Part shown: piece by piece, positions 6,507 through 13,210 of the stretch
Numbering within the stretch: position 1 is the stretch's first letter
How the letters are laid out: each line of letters starts with the position of its first letter
DNA from: Anaerobutyricum faecale
Lineage (GTDB): Bacteria > Bacillota > Clostridia > Lachnospirales > Lachnospiraceae
DNA: 15,900 nt
Direction: 5' to 3'
Assembly: GCA_019119645.1 (NCBI GenBank)
Contig: DWWR01000054.1
Location: 1-15,900, forward strand
Position numbers and translations under genes: made by a program
Notes under the pieces: generated by a model
What the model was told of the DNA's origin: nothing
What the model saw: the letters and a program-made list of their open reading frames with translations, nothing else
Databases searched by the model: none

Positions 6507-8090
6507 GTGGCAAAAAAATTTAATGTGAACGGGGTCTGCAGACCGGATCTTCACTACATGGTCGATCTTTCTTCTAGACTGGCCGCCATCAAAGAAATGG
6601 TGGAAGAGGGAGCATATTTCACGATAAATAAGGCGCGTCAGTATGGAAAGACAACCATACTGCGGGCATTGGCACATTTTCTTCAGGAAGAATATGTGGT
6701 CGTGAGTCTTGACTTTCAGAGAATGAGCTCCCTTTCTTTTCAGGATGAGCAGAAGTTTGTGGCTTCCTTTTCTGAGGAACTGCTGTATGCGGTAAAGGAT
6801 TTTCCGCAGGAGATTGAGAAACGGCTCTGTGCATATGCGGAAGGAACTGCCAGACTGAATTCGCTGCAATCGTTATTCCGTGTCCTGTCCCTGTGGTGTG
6901 CCGGGACAGAGAAGCCAATCGTTCTCATTATTGATGAAGTGGACACGGCGACCAATAATCAGGTTTTCGTGGATTTCCTTGCGCAGCTGCGAGCGGCCTA
7001 CCTTTCCCGTGACCTGACGCCGACCTTCCAGTCCGTCATCCTCGCCGGCGTATACAACATTCAAAACATGAAAAGAAAACTTCGTGAGGACGAGGAACAT
7101 AAGCAGAACAGTCCCTGGAATATTGCGGCTGATTTTGATGTGGAAATGAGTTTTTCAACGGAAGATATCTCCGGTATGCTTCGTGAATACGAGCAGGACT
7201 ACCATACCGGTATGGATATACAAAAAATGGCAGGACTTCTTTACGATTATACGTCAGGATACCCTTTTCTGGTGTCGAGACTTTGCAAACTGATGGATGA
7301 AAAACTGGCAGGGACAAAAGAATTTCCCTCCGAACAATCTGTCTGGACAAAACAGGGATTTCTGGAAGCGGTAAAACTTCTGCTTGCGGAAAAGAATTCT
7401 CTGTTTGACTCTCTGATAGGGAAACTTAATGACTATCCGGACTTAAAAAGAATGGTATACCAGCTTCTCTTTCAGGGACAGGCAATCACCTATAATGCCG
7501 ATGACTCAGCCACAGATATGCTGCTGATGTTCGGTTTTGTGAAGGTGGAGCAGGAAACATTGCAGATTGCCAACCGTATATTTGAGACTCGTTTATACAA
7601 TTATTTTCTGTCATTGCCGGAGGTACAGAACGGGGAAATGTACCGGCTGGCGCTTTGGAATAAGAATCAGTTTATCAAAGATGGAAAACTGGACATGGAG
7701 TACCTGCTGGAAAAATTTGTGGAGCATTTCGATGATATTTATGGGGACAGAGATGAGAAATTCATTGAAGAAGACGGACGACGGTACTTTATGCTCTATC
7801 TGAAACCCATCATCAATGGAGTAGGAAATTATTACGTGGAGTCCCGGACAAGAAATCAGGAGAGAACTGATCTGATTGTAGATTATCTTGGAGAACAATT
7901 TATTATTGAGATGAAAATTTGGCGTGGAAATGTTTACCATGAACAGGGCGAGAAACAATTAGCGGAATATTTGAATCATTATCATTTAAACAAAGGTTAT
8001 ATGCTCTGTTTTAACTTCAATAAAAAGAAAAAAACAGGAATAACAAAAGTTCAGGTGGATGATAAGATGATTGTGGAGGCGGTTGTATAG
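6507..8090 (+). CDS. AAA-like ATPase with C-terminal PD-(D/E)XK nuclease-like domain
   Basis: Protein of 527 residues. The N-terminal half resembles the AAA-like ATPases of the AAA_35 / AAA-ATPase_like group: P-loop KARQYGKTT (42-50), with GKT in place but no early glycine, Walker B IVLIIDEVD (138-146), and the later GYPFLVSRLC (251-260) typical of this STAND-related group. The C-terminal part (about 385-527) fits a PD-(D/E)XK nuclease: D455 in RTDLIVDY, ExK as E468-M-K470, and a downstream EKQLAEYL with Gln 484. These proteins are common and often multicopy in gut Firmicutes and Bacteroidetes; their biological role is not established, and roles in defence or mobile DNA have been guessed. The start is GTG with AAAGGGGGC upstream. 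No signal peptide or membrane segment is seen. The next gene begins 3 bases after the stop. Confidence 0.8.
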   Translation: MAKKFNVNGVCRPDLHYMVDLSSRLAAIKEMVEEGAYFTINKARQYGKTTILRALAHFLQEEYVVVSLDFQRMSSLSFQDEQKFVASFSEELLYAVKDFPQEIEKRLCAYAEGTARLNSLQSLFRVLSLWCAGTEKPIVLIIDEVDTATNNQVFVDFLAQLRAAYLSRDLTPTFQSVILAGVYNIQNMKRKLREDEEHKQNSPWNIAADFDVEMSFSTEDISGMLREYEQDYHTGMDIQKMAGLLYDYTSGYPFLVSRLCKLMDEKLAGTKEFPSEQSVWTKQGFLEAVKLLLAEKNSLFDSLIGKLNDYPDLKRMVYQLLFQGQAITYNADDSATDMLLMFGFVKVEQETLQIANRIFETRLYNYFLSLPEVQNGEMYRLALWNKNQFIKDGKLDMEYLLEKFVEHFDDIYGDRDEKFIEEDGRRYFMLYLKPIINGVGNYYVESRTRNQERTDLIVDYLGEQFIIEMKIWRGNVYHEQGEKQLAEYLNHYHLNKGYMLCFNFNKKKKTGITKVQVDDKMIVEAVV

Positions 8091-8093
8091 CGA

Positions 8094-8633
8094 ATGGTTG
8101 ACAGGGTGATTCATATTCTTGGCGCATCAGGTTCAGGAACGACGACTCTGGGAAAATATATCAGCAACAGGCTGGGATATTTTTTCATGGATACCGATGA
8201 TTATTTTTGGATGCCGACAAATCCTCCCTATACCATAAAAAGAGACATTGCGCAAAGGCTTGTTCTGATGAAAAATGACATTGCAAAATGGAAAAAGGTT
8301 GTAATTGCCGGTTCTCTTGTTGATTGGGGAGATGAGTTGATTCCTTTATTTACATTGGTAATTCGCATGGAAACTGAAGCAAAGGTGCGAATAGAAAGAT
8401 TGAAAAAAAGGGAAGAAGAACGTTTTGGCAAGCGTATTGAACCAGGCGGTGATATGCATGAACATCATCAGGAATTTATTCGATGGGCATCAGCCTATGA
8501 TAACGGTGGTTTGAATATGCGGAGTAAAGCGAAACATGATGAGTGGCAGAAACTTTTACTGTGTCCGTTGATTAGATTAGACGGTAGTGATAGTTTAGAG
8601 CATAATTTTAAAATAGTGCAAAGATATTTATGA
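8094..8633 (+). CDS. P-loop nucleotide kinase-like protein lacking the Walker A lysine
   Basis: Protein of 179 residues with an adenylate-kinase-like / AAA_18-like fold suggested by an N-terminal P-loop (GASGSGTTTLG, 10-20) and an Arg-rich stretch like a lid (about 100-116, ERLKKREEERFGKR). The P-loop position normally held by Lys is Thr (residue 16 of G-A-S-G-S-G-T-T). I recall GASGSGTTT as a recurring form in small P-loop proteins, so this may be a family trait and not damage. The substrate is unknown. The gene starts 3 bases after the ATPase-nuclease stop, so it is probably translated from the same mRNA. GGAGG (8075-8079), inside the upstream gene, is 14 bases before the ATG, rather far. 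The later half is more AT-rich than neighbouring housekeeping genes. Confidence 0.7.
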   Translation: MVDRVIHILGASGSGTTTLGKYISNRLGYFFMDTDDYFWMPTNPPYTIKRDIAQRLVLMKNDIAKWKKVVIAGSLVDWGDELIPLFTLVIRMETEAKVRIERLKKREEERFGKRIEPGGDMHEHHQEFIRWASAYDNGGLNMRSKAKHDEWQKLLLCPLIRLDGSDSLEHNFKIVQRYL

Positions 8634-8643
8634 ACACGCATTG

Positions 8644-8667
8644 CAGGATATGTCTTGACACATCCTG
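8644..8667. promoter_or_regulatory. Dyad covering the -35 box of the proS promoter
   Basis: CAGGATATGT (8644-8653) and ACACATCCTG (8658-8667) form a near-perfect inverted repeat with one mismatch and a CTTG centre. The -35 box (TTGACA, 8655-8660) lies inside it. It could be a repressor operator, or a hairpin at the end of the preceding gene's mRNA; there is no T-run. The symmetry is seen; the function is not known. Confidence 0.45.
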
Positions 8668-8683
8668 GTCTCTATGTTATGAT
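8655..8683 (+). promoter_or_regulatory. Sigma-A promoter of the proS T-box transcript
   Basis: A perfect -35 box TTGACA (8655-8660) and -10 box TATGAT (8678-8683) are separated by 17 bases, with TGT (8675-8677) giving an extended -10. Transcription should begin near 8690, just before the T-box leader. Confidence 0.9.
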
Positions 8684-8689
8684 TTCCGA

Positions 8690-8963
8690 AATTGAGCACA
8701 AAAGCTATGATAAGAAATAGTAAGCATCCTGGATTTTCAGAGAGAGGGCGGCTGGTGCGAGCCCTTAATGAAAGGATGCCCAACCGGTCTTTGAGCTGTG
8801 GGCCGAAGTAATAGTAAGCCTTGCCGGGTTCTCCCGTTACAGAGATATGGCATCGGATGATTTCCTGTGCCGGAGAGTGCAGATTCTATCTGAATGCAGG
8901 TGGTACCACGGACTTATGTATAGTTCGCCCTGGGTTGACATGACGTCAGCCCGGGGCTTTTTT
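8690..8963 (+). promoter_or_regulatory. T-box riboswitch, proline type
   Basis: This leader senses uncharged tRNA and allows transcription of proS when proline tRNA is not charged. Stem I has the usual AAGA...AGTA sequence (near 8710-8722), a helix GCATCCT with AGGATGC (8773-8779), and an apical AGAGAG followed by GGCTGGTGCGAGCC. The specifier loop on the 3' side reads CAACCGG. CCG (8784-8786) is in the position of the specifier codon, though the adjacent CCA and CCC are alternatives; all encode proline. The T-box sequence AGGTGGTACCACGG is at 8898-8911. Its TGGT would pair with a tRNA 3' end whose discriminator base is A, as in bacterial tRNA-Pro. A terminator follows at 8927-8963, overlapping in function with the antiterminator. 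Confidence 0.93.
8927..8963 (+). terminator. Regulated terminator of the proS T-box
   Basis: GCCCTGGGTTGAC (8927-8939) pairs with GTCAGCCCGGGGC (8945-8957) over 13 bases with two wobbles, followed by TTTTTT (8958-8963). It is the intrinsic terminator that forms when charged tRNA-Pro is plentiful. Confidence 0.93.
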
Positions 8964-8978
8964 GTTTAACAGGAAATT

Positions 8979-9094
8979 CTTTTGGACTTCTTGTCGAATA
9001 AAATCCCTTCGGGCAGGATGTACATTCGCGCGAGGTAGAAATTTGTCCCAAAAGCGACCGCACCCGGCGTGAGAGTTCCGCACAGAGGAACTCT
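8979..9094. repeat. Structured stretch between T-box terminator and proS
   Basis: The 167 bases between the T-box terminator and the proS ATG are longer than usual and contain ordered pairing. CTTTTGGAC (8979-8987) pairs with GTCCCAAAAG (9045-9054) with one bulge, and encloses CGAAT/ATTCG (8995-8999, 9024-9028) and ATCC/GGAT (9003-9006, 9016-9019). A second hairpin joins AGAGTTCC (9072-9079) to GGAACTCT (9087-9094). No T-run follows, so it is not a second terminator. It could be an inserted interspersed repeat, a small RNA, or an added leader element. The reverse strand is open for about 77 codons, but this alone does not make a gene. Confidence 0.55.
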
Positions 9095-9130
9095 GTTCCA
9101 GTGTTCAAAATAAGAAATGGAGGTATCTTT

Positions 9131-10843
9131 ATGAAGCTTGAAAAACTTGTCGGAAATCGTTTTCGGGAAAGGCCGTCGGACTGTATCGTCGACAGCCATG
9201 CATTGATGGTGCGAGGTGGCTATATGAAGTATGTGGCAAATGGTATTTTTTCGTCCTATATGCCGCTCAGAAGAGTGACACGAAAGATTGAACAGATCAT
9301 CCGGGAGGAGATGGATGCCATTGACGGGCAGGAGGTACAGTTTCCGGTGGTTATGCCTGCTTCTCTCTGGCAGGAATCAGGCAGGTATGAGAGTATAGGA
9401 AAAGAAATGGTACGCTTTAATGACCGCAGCGGAAGTCCTCTTGTGCTGGGGATGACCCATGAAGAAGCCGCTGTTCAGCTGGTGCGGGACTACGGACAGA
9501 GTCACACAAAATATCCGTTCATGGTGTATCAGATTCAGACCAAGTTCCGTGACGAGGCAAGACCGAGGGCCGGGTTGATTCGTGTCCGCGAGTTTACCAT
9601 GAAGGATGCGTATTCCTTCCATACCAGCGAGGAAGATTTGAAGGAATATTACGCCAGATGCCATAAGGCCTACGAGCGCATTTATGAGAGAGTAGGCCTG
9701 CCGGAAGTAGTTTCGGTGGCCTCTGATTCCGGTATGATGGGCGGCAGCGTCTCCCATGAGTTTATGCTGCTGACTCCTGTGGGAGAAGATTCCATTGTCA
9801 TTTGCAAAGAATGTGGTTACCGCGCCAATATGGAAGCCGCGGAATGTGTTTACCATAATGAAAGGGATGAGATTTCTTGTGAGTTGTCTTTGGTACACAC
9901 CCCGGATATCCATACCATTGAGGAAGTGTGTGATTTTCTTCACTGTGATAAAAAGGCTTCCTGCAAAGCGGTCGTTTACCAGCGCAATCATGACGACAGC
10001 TATATCGTATTGTTTATCCGTGGTGACCTGGAAGTCAATGAGACCAAGCTGAGAAATTATGTGAAATGTGATATTCACCCGGCGGAAATTACTGAAGAAA
10101 GCGGACTGAAAGCAGGTTACATTGGACCTGTCGGCCTTAACGGCGATTTTACCGTTTTGTATGATTGTTCTCTGGAAGGCATGAATAACCTTTCCTGTGG
10201 TGCGAATGTTTGTGAATATCATTATACCGGACTGGATATGCAGCGGGATGTCAAGAAAGCAGAATATCATGATTTTGCAAAGATACAGGAAGGCGGTATC
10301 TGCCCGCACTGTGGAAAATCTGCTGTTACAGTGTCCCGCGGCATTGAGGTGGGGAATATTTTTCAGCTGGGAACAAAATATACTAAATCCATGAACATGA
10401 CCTACATTGACAGTAATGGGGAAAAGCAATATCCAATCATGGGATGCTATGGTATTGGCATCGGCAGACTGGCCGCTTCCATCTGCGAAGCACATCATGA
10501 TGATTACGGTCCGATATGGCCTTTGTCAGTGGCTCCATGGCAGATTCATATCTGTGCTGTTCGCGCTGATAATACAGTGGTCAGAGAGTATGCCGACCGA
10601 TTATATGAGGAACTGCAGAGAAGAGGAGCAGAGGTCATTTATGATGACCGGAATGTCAGTGCCGGAGTCATGTTCTCGGACGCCGATCTGCTTGGGGTAC
10701 CGTTCAGGGCAATTGTAAGTCCCCGGAATTTGAAACAGCATAAAGTGGAAATCGTTTCGAGGGATAAAAGTTTTTCTGCTAATATTTCCATGGAATCAGC
10801 GGCAGATGAAATAATGAGAATTCTCTCTGAAGCAAACCGTTGA
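9131..10843 (+). CDS. proS: Prolyl-tRNA synthetase, bacterial type with editing insertion
   Basis: ProRS of 570 residues, the usual size of the bacterial (type 1) form; it attaches proline to tRNA-Pro. The catalytic core has GMTHEE (107-112), motif 2 FRDEARPRAGLIRVREF (139-155) and motif 3 GCYGIGIGRL (438-447). An inserted editing domain (about 225-395) of the YbaK/INS type is recognisable by KASCKAVVY, GDLEVNETKLRNYV and GYIGPVGL; it removes alanine wrongly attached to tRNA-Pro. Four cysteines in CKECGY (225-230) and CPHCGK (391-396) flank the insertion. The anticodon-binding domain forms the last 110 residues. The ATG at 9131 follows GGAGG (9119-9123) by 7 bases. An ORF start at 9101 upstream would add residues foreign to the family. 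The gene is under T-box control and ends with a strong terminator. Confidence 0.97.
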   Translation: MKLEKLVGNRFRERPSDCIVDSHALMVRGGYMKYVANGIFSSYMPLRRVTRKIEQIIREEMDAIDGQEVQFPVVMPASLWQESGRYESIGKEMVRFNDRSGSPLVLGMTHEEAAVQLVRDYGQSHTKYPFMVYQIQTKFRDEARPRAGLIRVREFTMKDAYSFHTSEEDLKEYYARCHKAYERIYERVGLPEVVSVASDSGMMGGSVSHEFMLLTPVGEDSIVICKECGYRANMEAAECVYHNERDEISCELSLVHTPDIHTIEEVCDFLHCDKKASCKAVVYQRNHDDSYIVLFIRGDLEVNETKLRNYVKCDIHPAEITEESGLKAGYIGPVGLNGDFTVLYDCSLEGMNNLSCGANVCEYHYTGLDMQRDVKKAEYHDFAKIQEGGICPHCGKSAVTVSRGIEVGNIFQLGTKYTKSMNMTYIDSNGEKQYPIMGCYGIGIGRLAASICEAHHDDYGPIWPLSVAPWQIHICAVRADNTVVREYADRLYEELQRRGAEVIYDDRNVSAGVMFSDADLLGVPFRAIVSPRNLKQHKVEIVSRDKSFSANISMESAADEIMRILSEANR

Positions 10844-10854
10844 TTATATTCAGC

Positions 10855-10889
10855 GACAGCGGACTATTCATGTTCCGCTGTCTTTTTTT
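10855..10889 (+). terminator. Intrinsic terminator after proS
   Basis: GACAGCGGA (10855-10863) pairs perfectly with TCCGCTGTC (10874-10882), followed by seven T (10883-10889). It begins 12 bases after the proS stop. Confidence 0.93.
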
Positions 10890-10910
10890 CTGCATTTTTA
10901 GTAAATTTGT

Positions 10911-11019
10911 AACAGTTCAGCCATATGCCTGGAACAGCAAAAAGAGCTTACGAAACTAAACTTTCGACGCTTTTTCCGTGTTTCCAGGCGCCTGGCTGAA
11001 CGGTTACGAAACTTTTTCG
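10911..11019. repeat. Large imperfect palindrome with an appended small hairpin
   Basis: A 95-base inverted repeat (10911-11005). The arms share GTTCAGCC / GGCTGAAC, GCCTGGAA / TTCCAGGC and AAAAAG / CTTTTT, with a few internal mismatches, and the tip is CGAAA-CTAAAC-TTTCG. A small hairpin, CGAAA-CTT-TTTCG (11007-11019), follows; TTACGAAACT at 10948-10957 recurs at 11004-11013. It lies between the proS terminator and the next promoter. It looks like a palindromic interspersed element or a structured RNA; it has no coding content. Together with the promoter and heptamers downstream it fills the gene-free 10844-11157. Confidence 0.75.
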
Positions 11020-11037
11020 AACATTCCGGAAAAACTG

Positions 11038-11065
11038 TTGACAAATCCAGAAAATCTGATATTCT
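11038..11065 (+). promoter_or_regulatory. Promoter of the GPP34-MerR-methyltransferase operon
   Basis: TTGACA (11038-11043) is a perfect -35 box, and TATTCT (11060-11065) is a fair -10 box after 16 bases. Start of transcription would be near 11072, directly before the heptamer repeats. The short regulator encoded in the operon could act here, but MerR-type promoters usually have longer spacing (19-20), so this is uncertain. Confidence 0.65.
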
Positions 11066-11073
11066 TATATCGT

Positions 11074-11115
11074 AAGTAGTAAGTAATAAGTGATAAGTAG
11101 TAAGAAATAAGCGAT
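11074..11115 (+). repeat. Six tandem 7-base repeats in the operon leader
   Basis: Six exact-period heptamers run without gaps: AAGTAGT, AAGTAAT, AAGTGAT, AAGTAGT, AAGAAAT, AAGCGAT. All begin AAG and end in T. They begin just after the predicted start of transcription and end 42 bases before the ATG at 11158, so they would sit in the mRNA leader. They are too short and lack spacers, so they are not a CRISPR array. Confidence 0.9.
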
Positions 11116-11157
11116 AGCAGCAATAATAATATTATATATAATCAGGAGGACAATAGA

Positions 11158-11826
11158 ATGAGAGATTTATCTATCACACAGGAGTATATGATTTGTACAG
11201 TAAACAATAAGGGGGCTCTTCCGGCCGCCAATCCGAAAGCCGGTGTTTGTCTGGTCGTAGGCGGACTACTGGAGCTGCAATTGGAACAATGCATTTCCAT
11301 GGATGACAAGAAGGTGGTAACCGTGTGCGCGGAGCTGCCGGAGCGCATGTTTTATCTTAAACCTCTTTATGATGTGATTCACCAGGGAAAACCGATGAAA
11401 GCCCAGAAAATCGTTGAGACTTACGTTTCTTCTTTTACAAGCAAAAAATTGAACATGCTTCTGGATGCCCTGATGGAAAGTCTGAAAGCGGCCGATGTGG
11501 TGGAACCGGTGAAAGCGGGACTTTTTGGCAATAAAGAGGGATATGCACCAAAAAAGGAAGTGATAACAAGCATAATCGAAAAAATCCGTGCGGAATTACT
11601 GGAAGACGGCGAATTGTCCGAGGATATTCTGGCATTGACGATTCTGCTGGATAAGTCCGGACAGTTAAAAGAATACTTTTCCAAGTTTGAGCAAAAAGAA
11701 CTGAAAGGTAAATTGAACGCCATCAGAAAATCCAAAACAGGTACCACGGTAAAAGATCTGCTCTGGTACATTGATTCACTGGATGCGTCCATTATGATTT
11801 CAACGATGATTTCTTCTACCATGTAG
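11158..11826 (+). CDS. GPP34 (Golgi phosphoprotein 3-like) family protein
   Basis: Protein of 222 residues that resembles the GPP34 domain family. The tell-tale stretches are a short N-terminal helix, then AGVCLVVGGLLELQLEQCI followed by a small hairpin KKVVTV, a middle region with LKPLYDVI, and the late EDILALTILLDKSGQLKEYFSKFE. In eukaryotes this fold binds phosphoinositides at the Golgi; in bacteria its role is unknown. There is no signal peptide, and no clear transmembrane helix apart from hydrophobic patches. The ribosome binding site AGGAGGA (11144-11150) is 7 bases before the ATG. It is the first gene of a three-gene operon with a small regulator (13 bases on) and a methyltransferase. 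The family call is from pattern memory and could be wrong at the subfamily level. Confidence 0.7.
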   Translation: MRDLSITQEYMICTVNNKGALPAANPKAGVCLVVGGLLELQLEQCISMDDKKVVTVCAELPERMFYLKPLYDVIHQGKPMKAQKIVETYVSSFTSKKLNMLLDALMESLKAADVVEPVKAGLFGNKEGYAPKKEVITSIIEKIRAELLEDGELSEDILALTILLDKSGQLKEYFSKFEQKELKGKLNAIRKSKTGTTVKDLLWYIDSLDASIMISTMISSTM

Positions 11827-11839
11827 AGAAGGTGATAAA

Positions 11840-12103
11840 ATGTCAAGACAGAGAAGTATGGAAGTCATCGCCGCTTCAGAATATGTAACCATCGGGGAAT
11901 TAGTGAGGCTGACGGATGTGAGATACAGCACGTTAAAATATTACACAGAAGAAGGCCTGCTGCCCTTTGAACAGGCAGAAGAGAATCTGACCCGGCGCTA
12001 CAAAAGAGAGGAGAGCGTAGCGCAGATTCAGAAGATCAAAGAACTGCGGCAGGAAGGAAAATCCATTGCGGAGATTAAGGAAATATTGAAAACGATCGGA
12101 TAA
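11840..12103 (+). CDS. Short MerR-family transcriptional regulator
   Basis: Protein of 87 residues with a MerR-type winged helix-turn-helix: IGELVRLTDVRYSTLKYY (about 18-35) followed by EGLLPFEQAEENLTRRY, and a helix with REESVAQIQKIKELRQEGKSIAEIKEILK. It lacks the C-terminal effector domain and dimerisation coiled coil of full MerR proteins (usually 110-140 residues or more), so it may bind DNA without a small-molecule sensor, or dimerise in another way. AAGGTG precedes the ATG by 6 bases. It lies 13 bases after the GPP34-like gene and 29 before the methyltransferase, so it is part of the operon and may regulate it. Known MerR proteins bend DNA between -35 and -10; whether this one does is unknown. 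Confidence 0.85.
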   Translation: MSRQRSMEVIAASEYVTIGELVRLTDVRYSTLKYYTEEGLLPFEQAEENLTRRYKREESVAQIQKIKELRQEGKSIAEIKEILKTIG

Positions 12104-12132
12104 ATGGAGAGTTGTCAGGGAGGTGCATACTC

Positions 12133-12885
12133 ATGAACAATACGAATACATTTTGTAGATCAGACTGCGGAAATGAGTTTATCAGAACGAAAAAATATGA
12201 TAAAGATTTTTTGAAAGCAAACATGATGGGCCCGAATTCAATGATGCTGCTGGAAGAATTACTGGCGGATATTCCTTTGAACCCCCGGATGAGAGTGCTG
12301 GATTTGGGCTGTGGAAACGGACTGACATCTATTTTTCTTGCGAAAGAATACGGAGGACAGGTTTTTGCACTGGATTTATGGGTATCTGCTACAGATAATT
12401 ATAGAAGATTTCAGGAGGCAGGGGTTGATGATATGGTTATTCCCATTCATGGGAACGCCCTGGATATGCCTTTTGCCAATGAATTCTTTGATGCTGTGAT
12501 CAGCGTGGACGCCTATCATTATGTGGGAAATAATGATACGTTTTTTCGTGAAAAAGTACGTCCCATCTTAAAGAAAAACGGGATAGCAGCCTTTGCCTTT
12601 CCAGGTATGAAATACGAGATAAAAGAAAATGTCCCACCTGAGATGAAGCCGTTCTGGGAAGAAGAAGCCCTGGAAATGTGGCATTCCATAGAGTGGTGGA
12701 AACCAAAATTTGAGAATGAACTGAATCATCTGGACATGTGGGAAATGCGATGTTTTCAACAGGCATGGGATGACTGGCTGAATACGGACAATCCATATGC
12801 CATTGGAGATCGGGAGATGATTCGCACAGATAACGGAAGATATATGAATCTGATAGGGATAACGGGTACTTTGTGTGAGAAGTAA
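12133..12885 (+). CDS. Class I SAM-dependent methyltransferase
   Basis: Protein of 250 residues with a Rossmann-type SAM-binding fold: motif I VLDLGCGNGLTS (55-66), acidic residue D81 at the end of the second strand (VFALD), GNALDMPF (108-114) for the adenine side, and AVISVDAYHY (121-130) at the catalytic strand. The substrate is not apparent; the Tyr/His pair resembles methyltransferases acting on small molecules. The ATG at 12133 is preferred because GGGAGG (12118-12123) is upstream at a good distance; a TTG at 12112 would overlap that site. It is the last gene of the operon with the GPP34-like and MerR-like genes. Its stop at 12883-12885 lies right at the edge of the structured region that follows. 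Confidence 0.88.
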   Translation: MNNTNTFCRSDCGNEFIRTKKYDKDFLKANMMGPNSMMLLEELLADIPLNPRMRVLDLGCGNGLTSIFLAKEYGGQVFALDLWVSATDNYRRFQEAGVDDMVIPIHGNALDMPFANEFFDAVISVDAYHYVGNNDTFFREKVRPILKKNGIAAFAFPGMKYEIKENVPPEMKPFWEEEALEMWHSIEWWKPKFENELNHLDMWEMRCFQQAWDDWLNTDNPYAIGDREMIRTDNGRYMNLIGITGTLCEK

Positions 12886-12893
12886 GGAGAAAT

Positions 12894-13098
12894 TTGTAAA
12901 GATGGTAACAGCTGCCTGCTCAGACAGACAATGACGTAAGGCCTCATACAGATTCGTCCGTCTCGACCCTCAGTCGGACTGGCCAAGGGTATCATTATGA
13001 GATGGCTTTGTCTGTCCTCCTTCACAGCTCGCGGTCGAAAGCTGTATGTGCCCAAAACGTCATTTGTCTATTGAGAATCTTTTGTTCCATCTTTACAA
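12894..13098. repeat. Stem-loop segment 1
   Basis: Bounded by the perfect 12-base inverted repeat TTGTAAAGATGG / CCATCTTTACAA. Internal helices: CTCA/TGAG, AGACAATGACGT with ACGTCATTTGTCT (one bulge; 12926-12937 region with 13057-13069), CATACAG (12945-12951) with CTGTATG (13042-13048), and a hairpin ACAGCT/AGCTGT near 13024-13045 as an alternative. It is the most GC-rich of the three segments. Confidence 0.75.
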
Positions 13099-13210
13099 GA
13101 ATCTTCTGCATGTTGATAAAATAGTAGATTATAGGCTGTACTGACAGTATCATCGGTCTGTATGGTGCCATAGCCATCTCTCTGCCAAAATAATACAGGA
13201 TTCTTGTAAA
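13092..13210. repeat. Stem-loop segment 2
   Basis: Bounded by the perfect 12-base inverted repeat TTTACAAGAATC / GATTCTTGTAAA (13092-13103, 13199-13210). It shares its boundaries with segments 1 and 3, so its closing stem cannot form at the same time as both of theirs. Confidence 0.75.

Noticed and set aside
8966..9199. 77-codon open frame on the - strand before proS
   Set aside because: It runs into proS coding sequence and has no ribosome binding site; the structured insert explains the region better.
9377..10498. 373-codon open frame on the - strand
   Set aside because: It is opposite proS, which has all synthetase motifs; the reverse product matches no family I know.
11074..11115. CRISPR-like repeat array
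   Set aside because: Repeats are 7 bases with no spacers.
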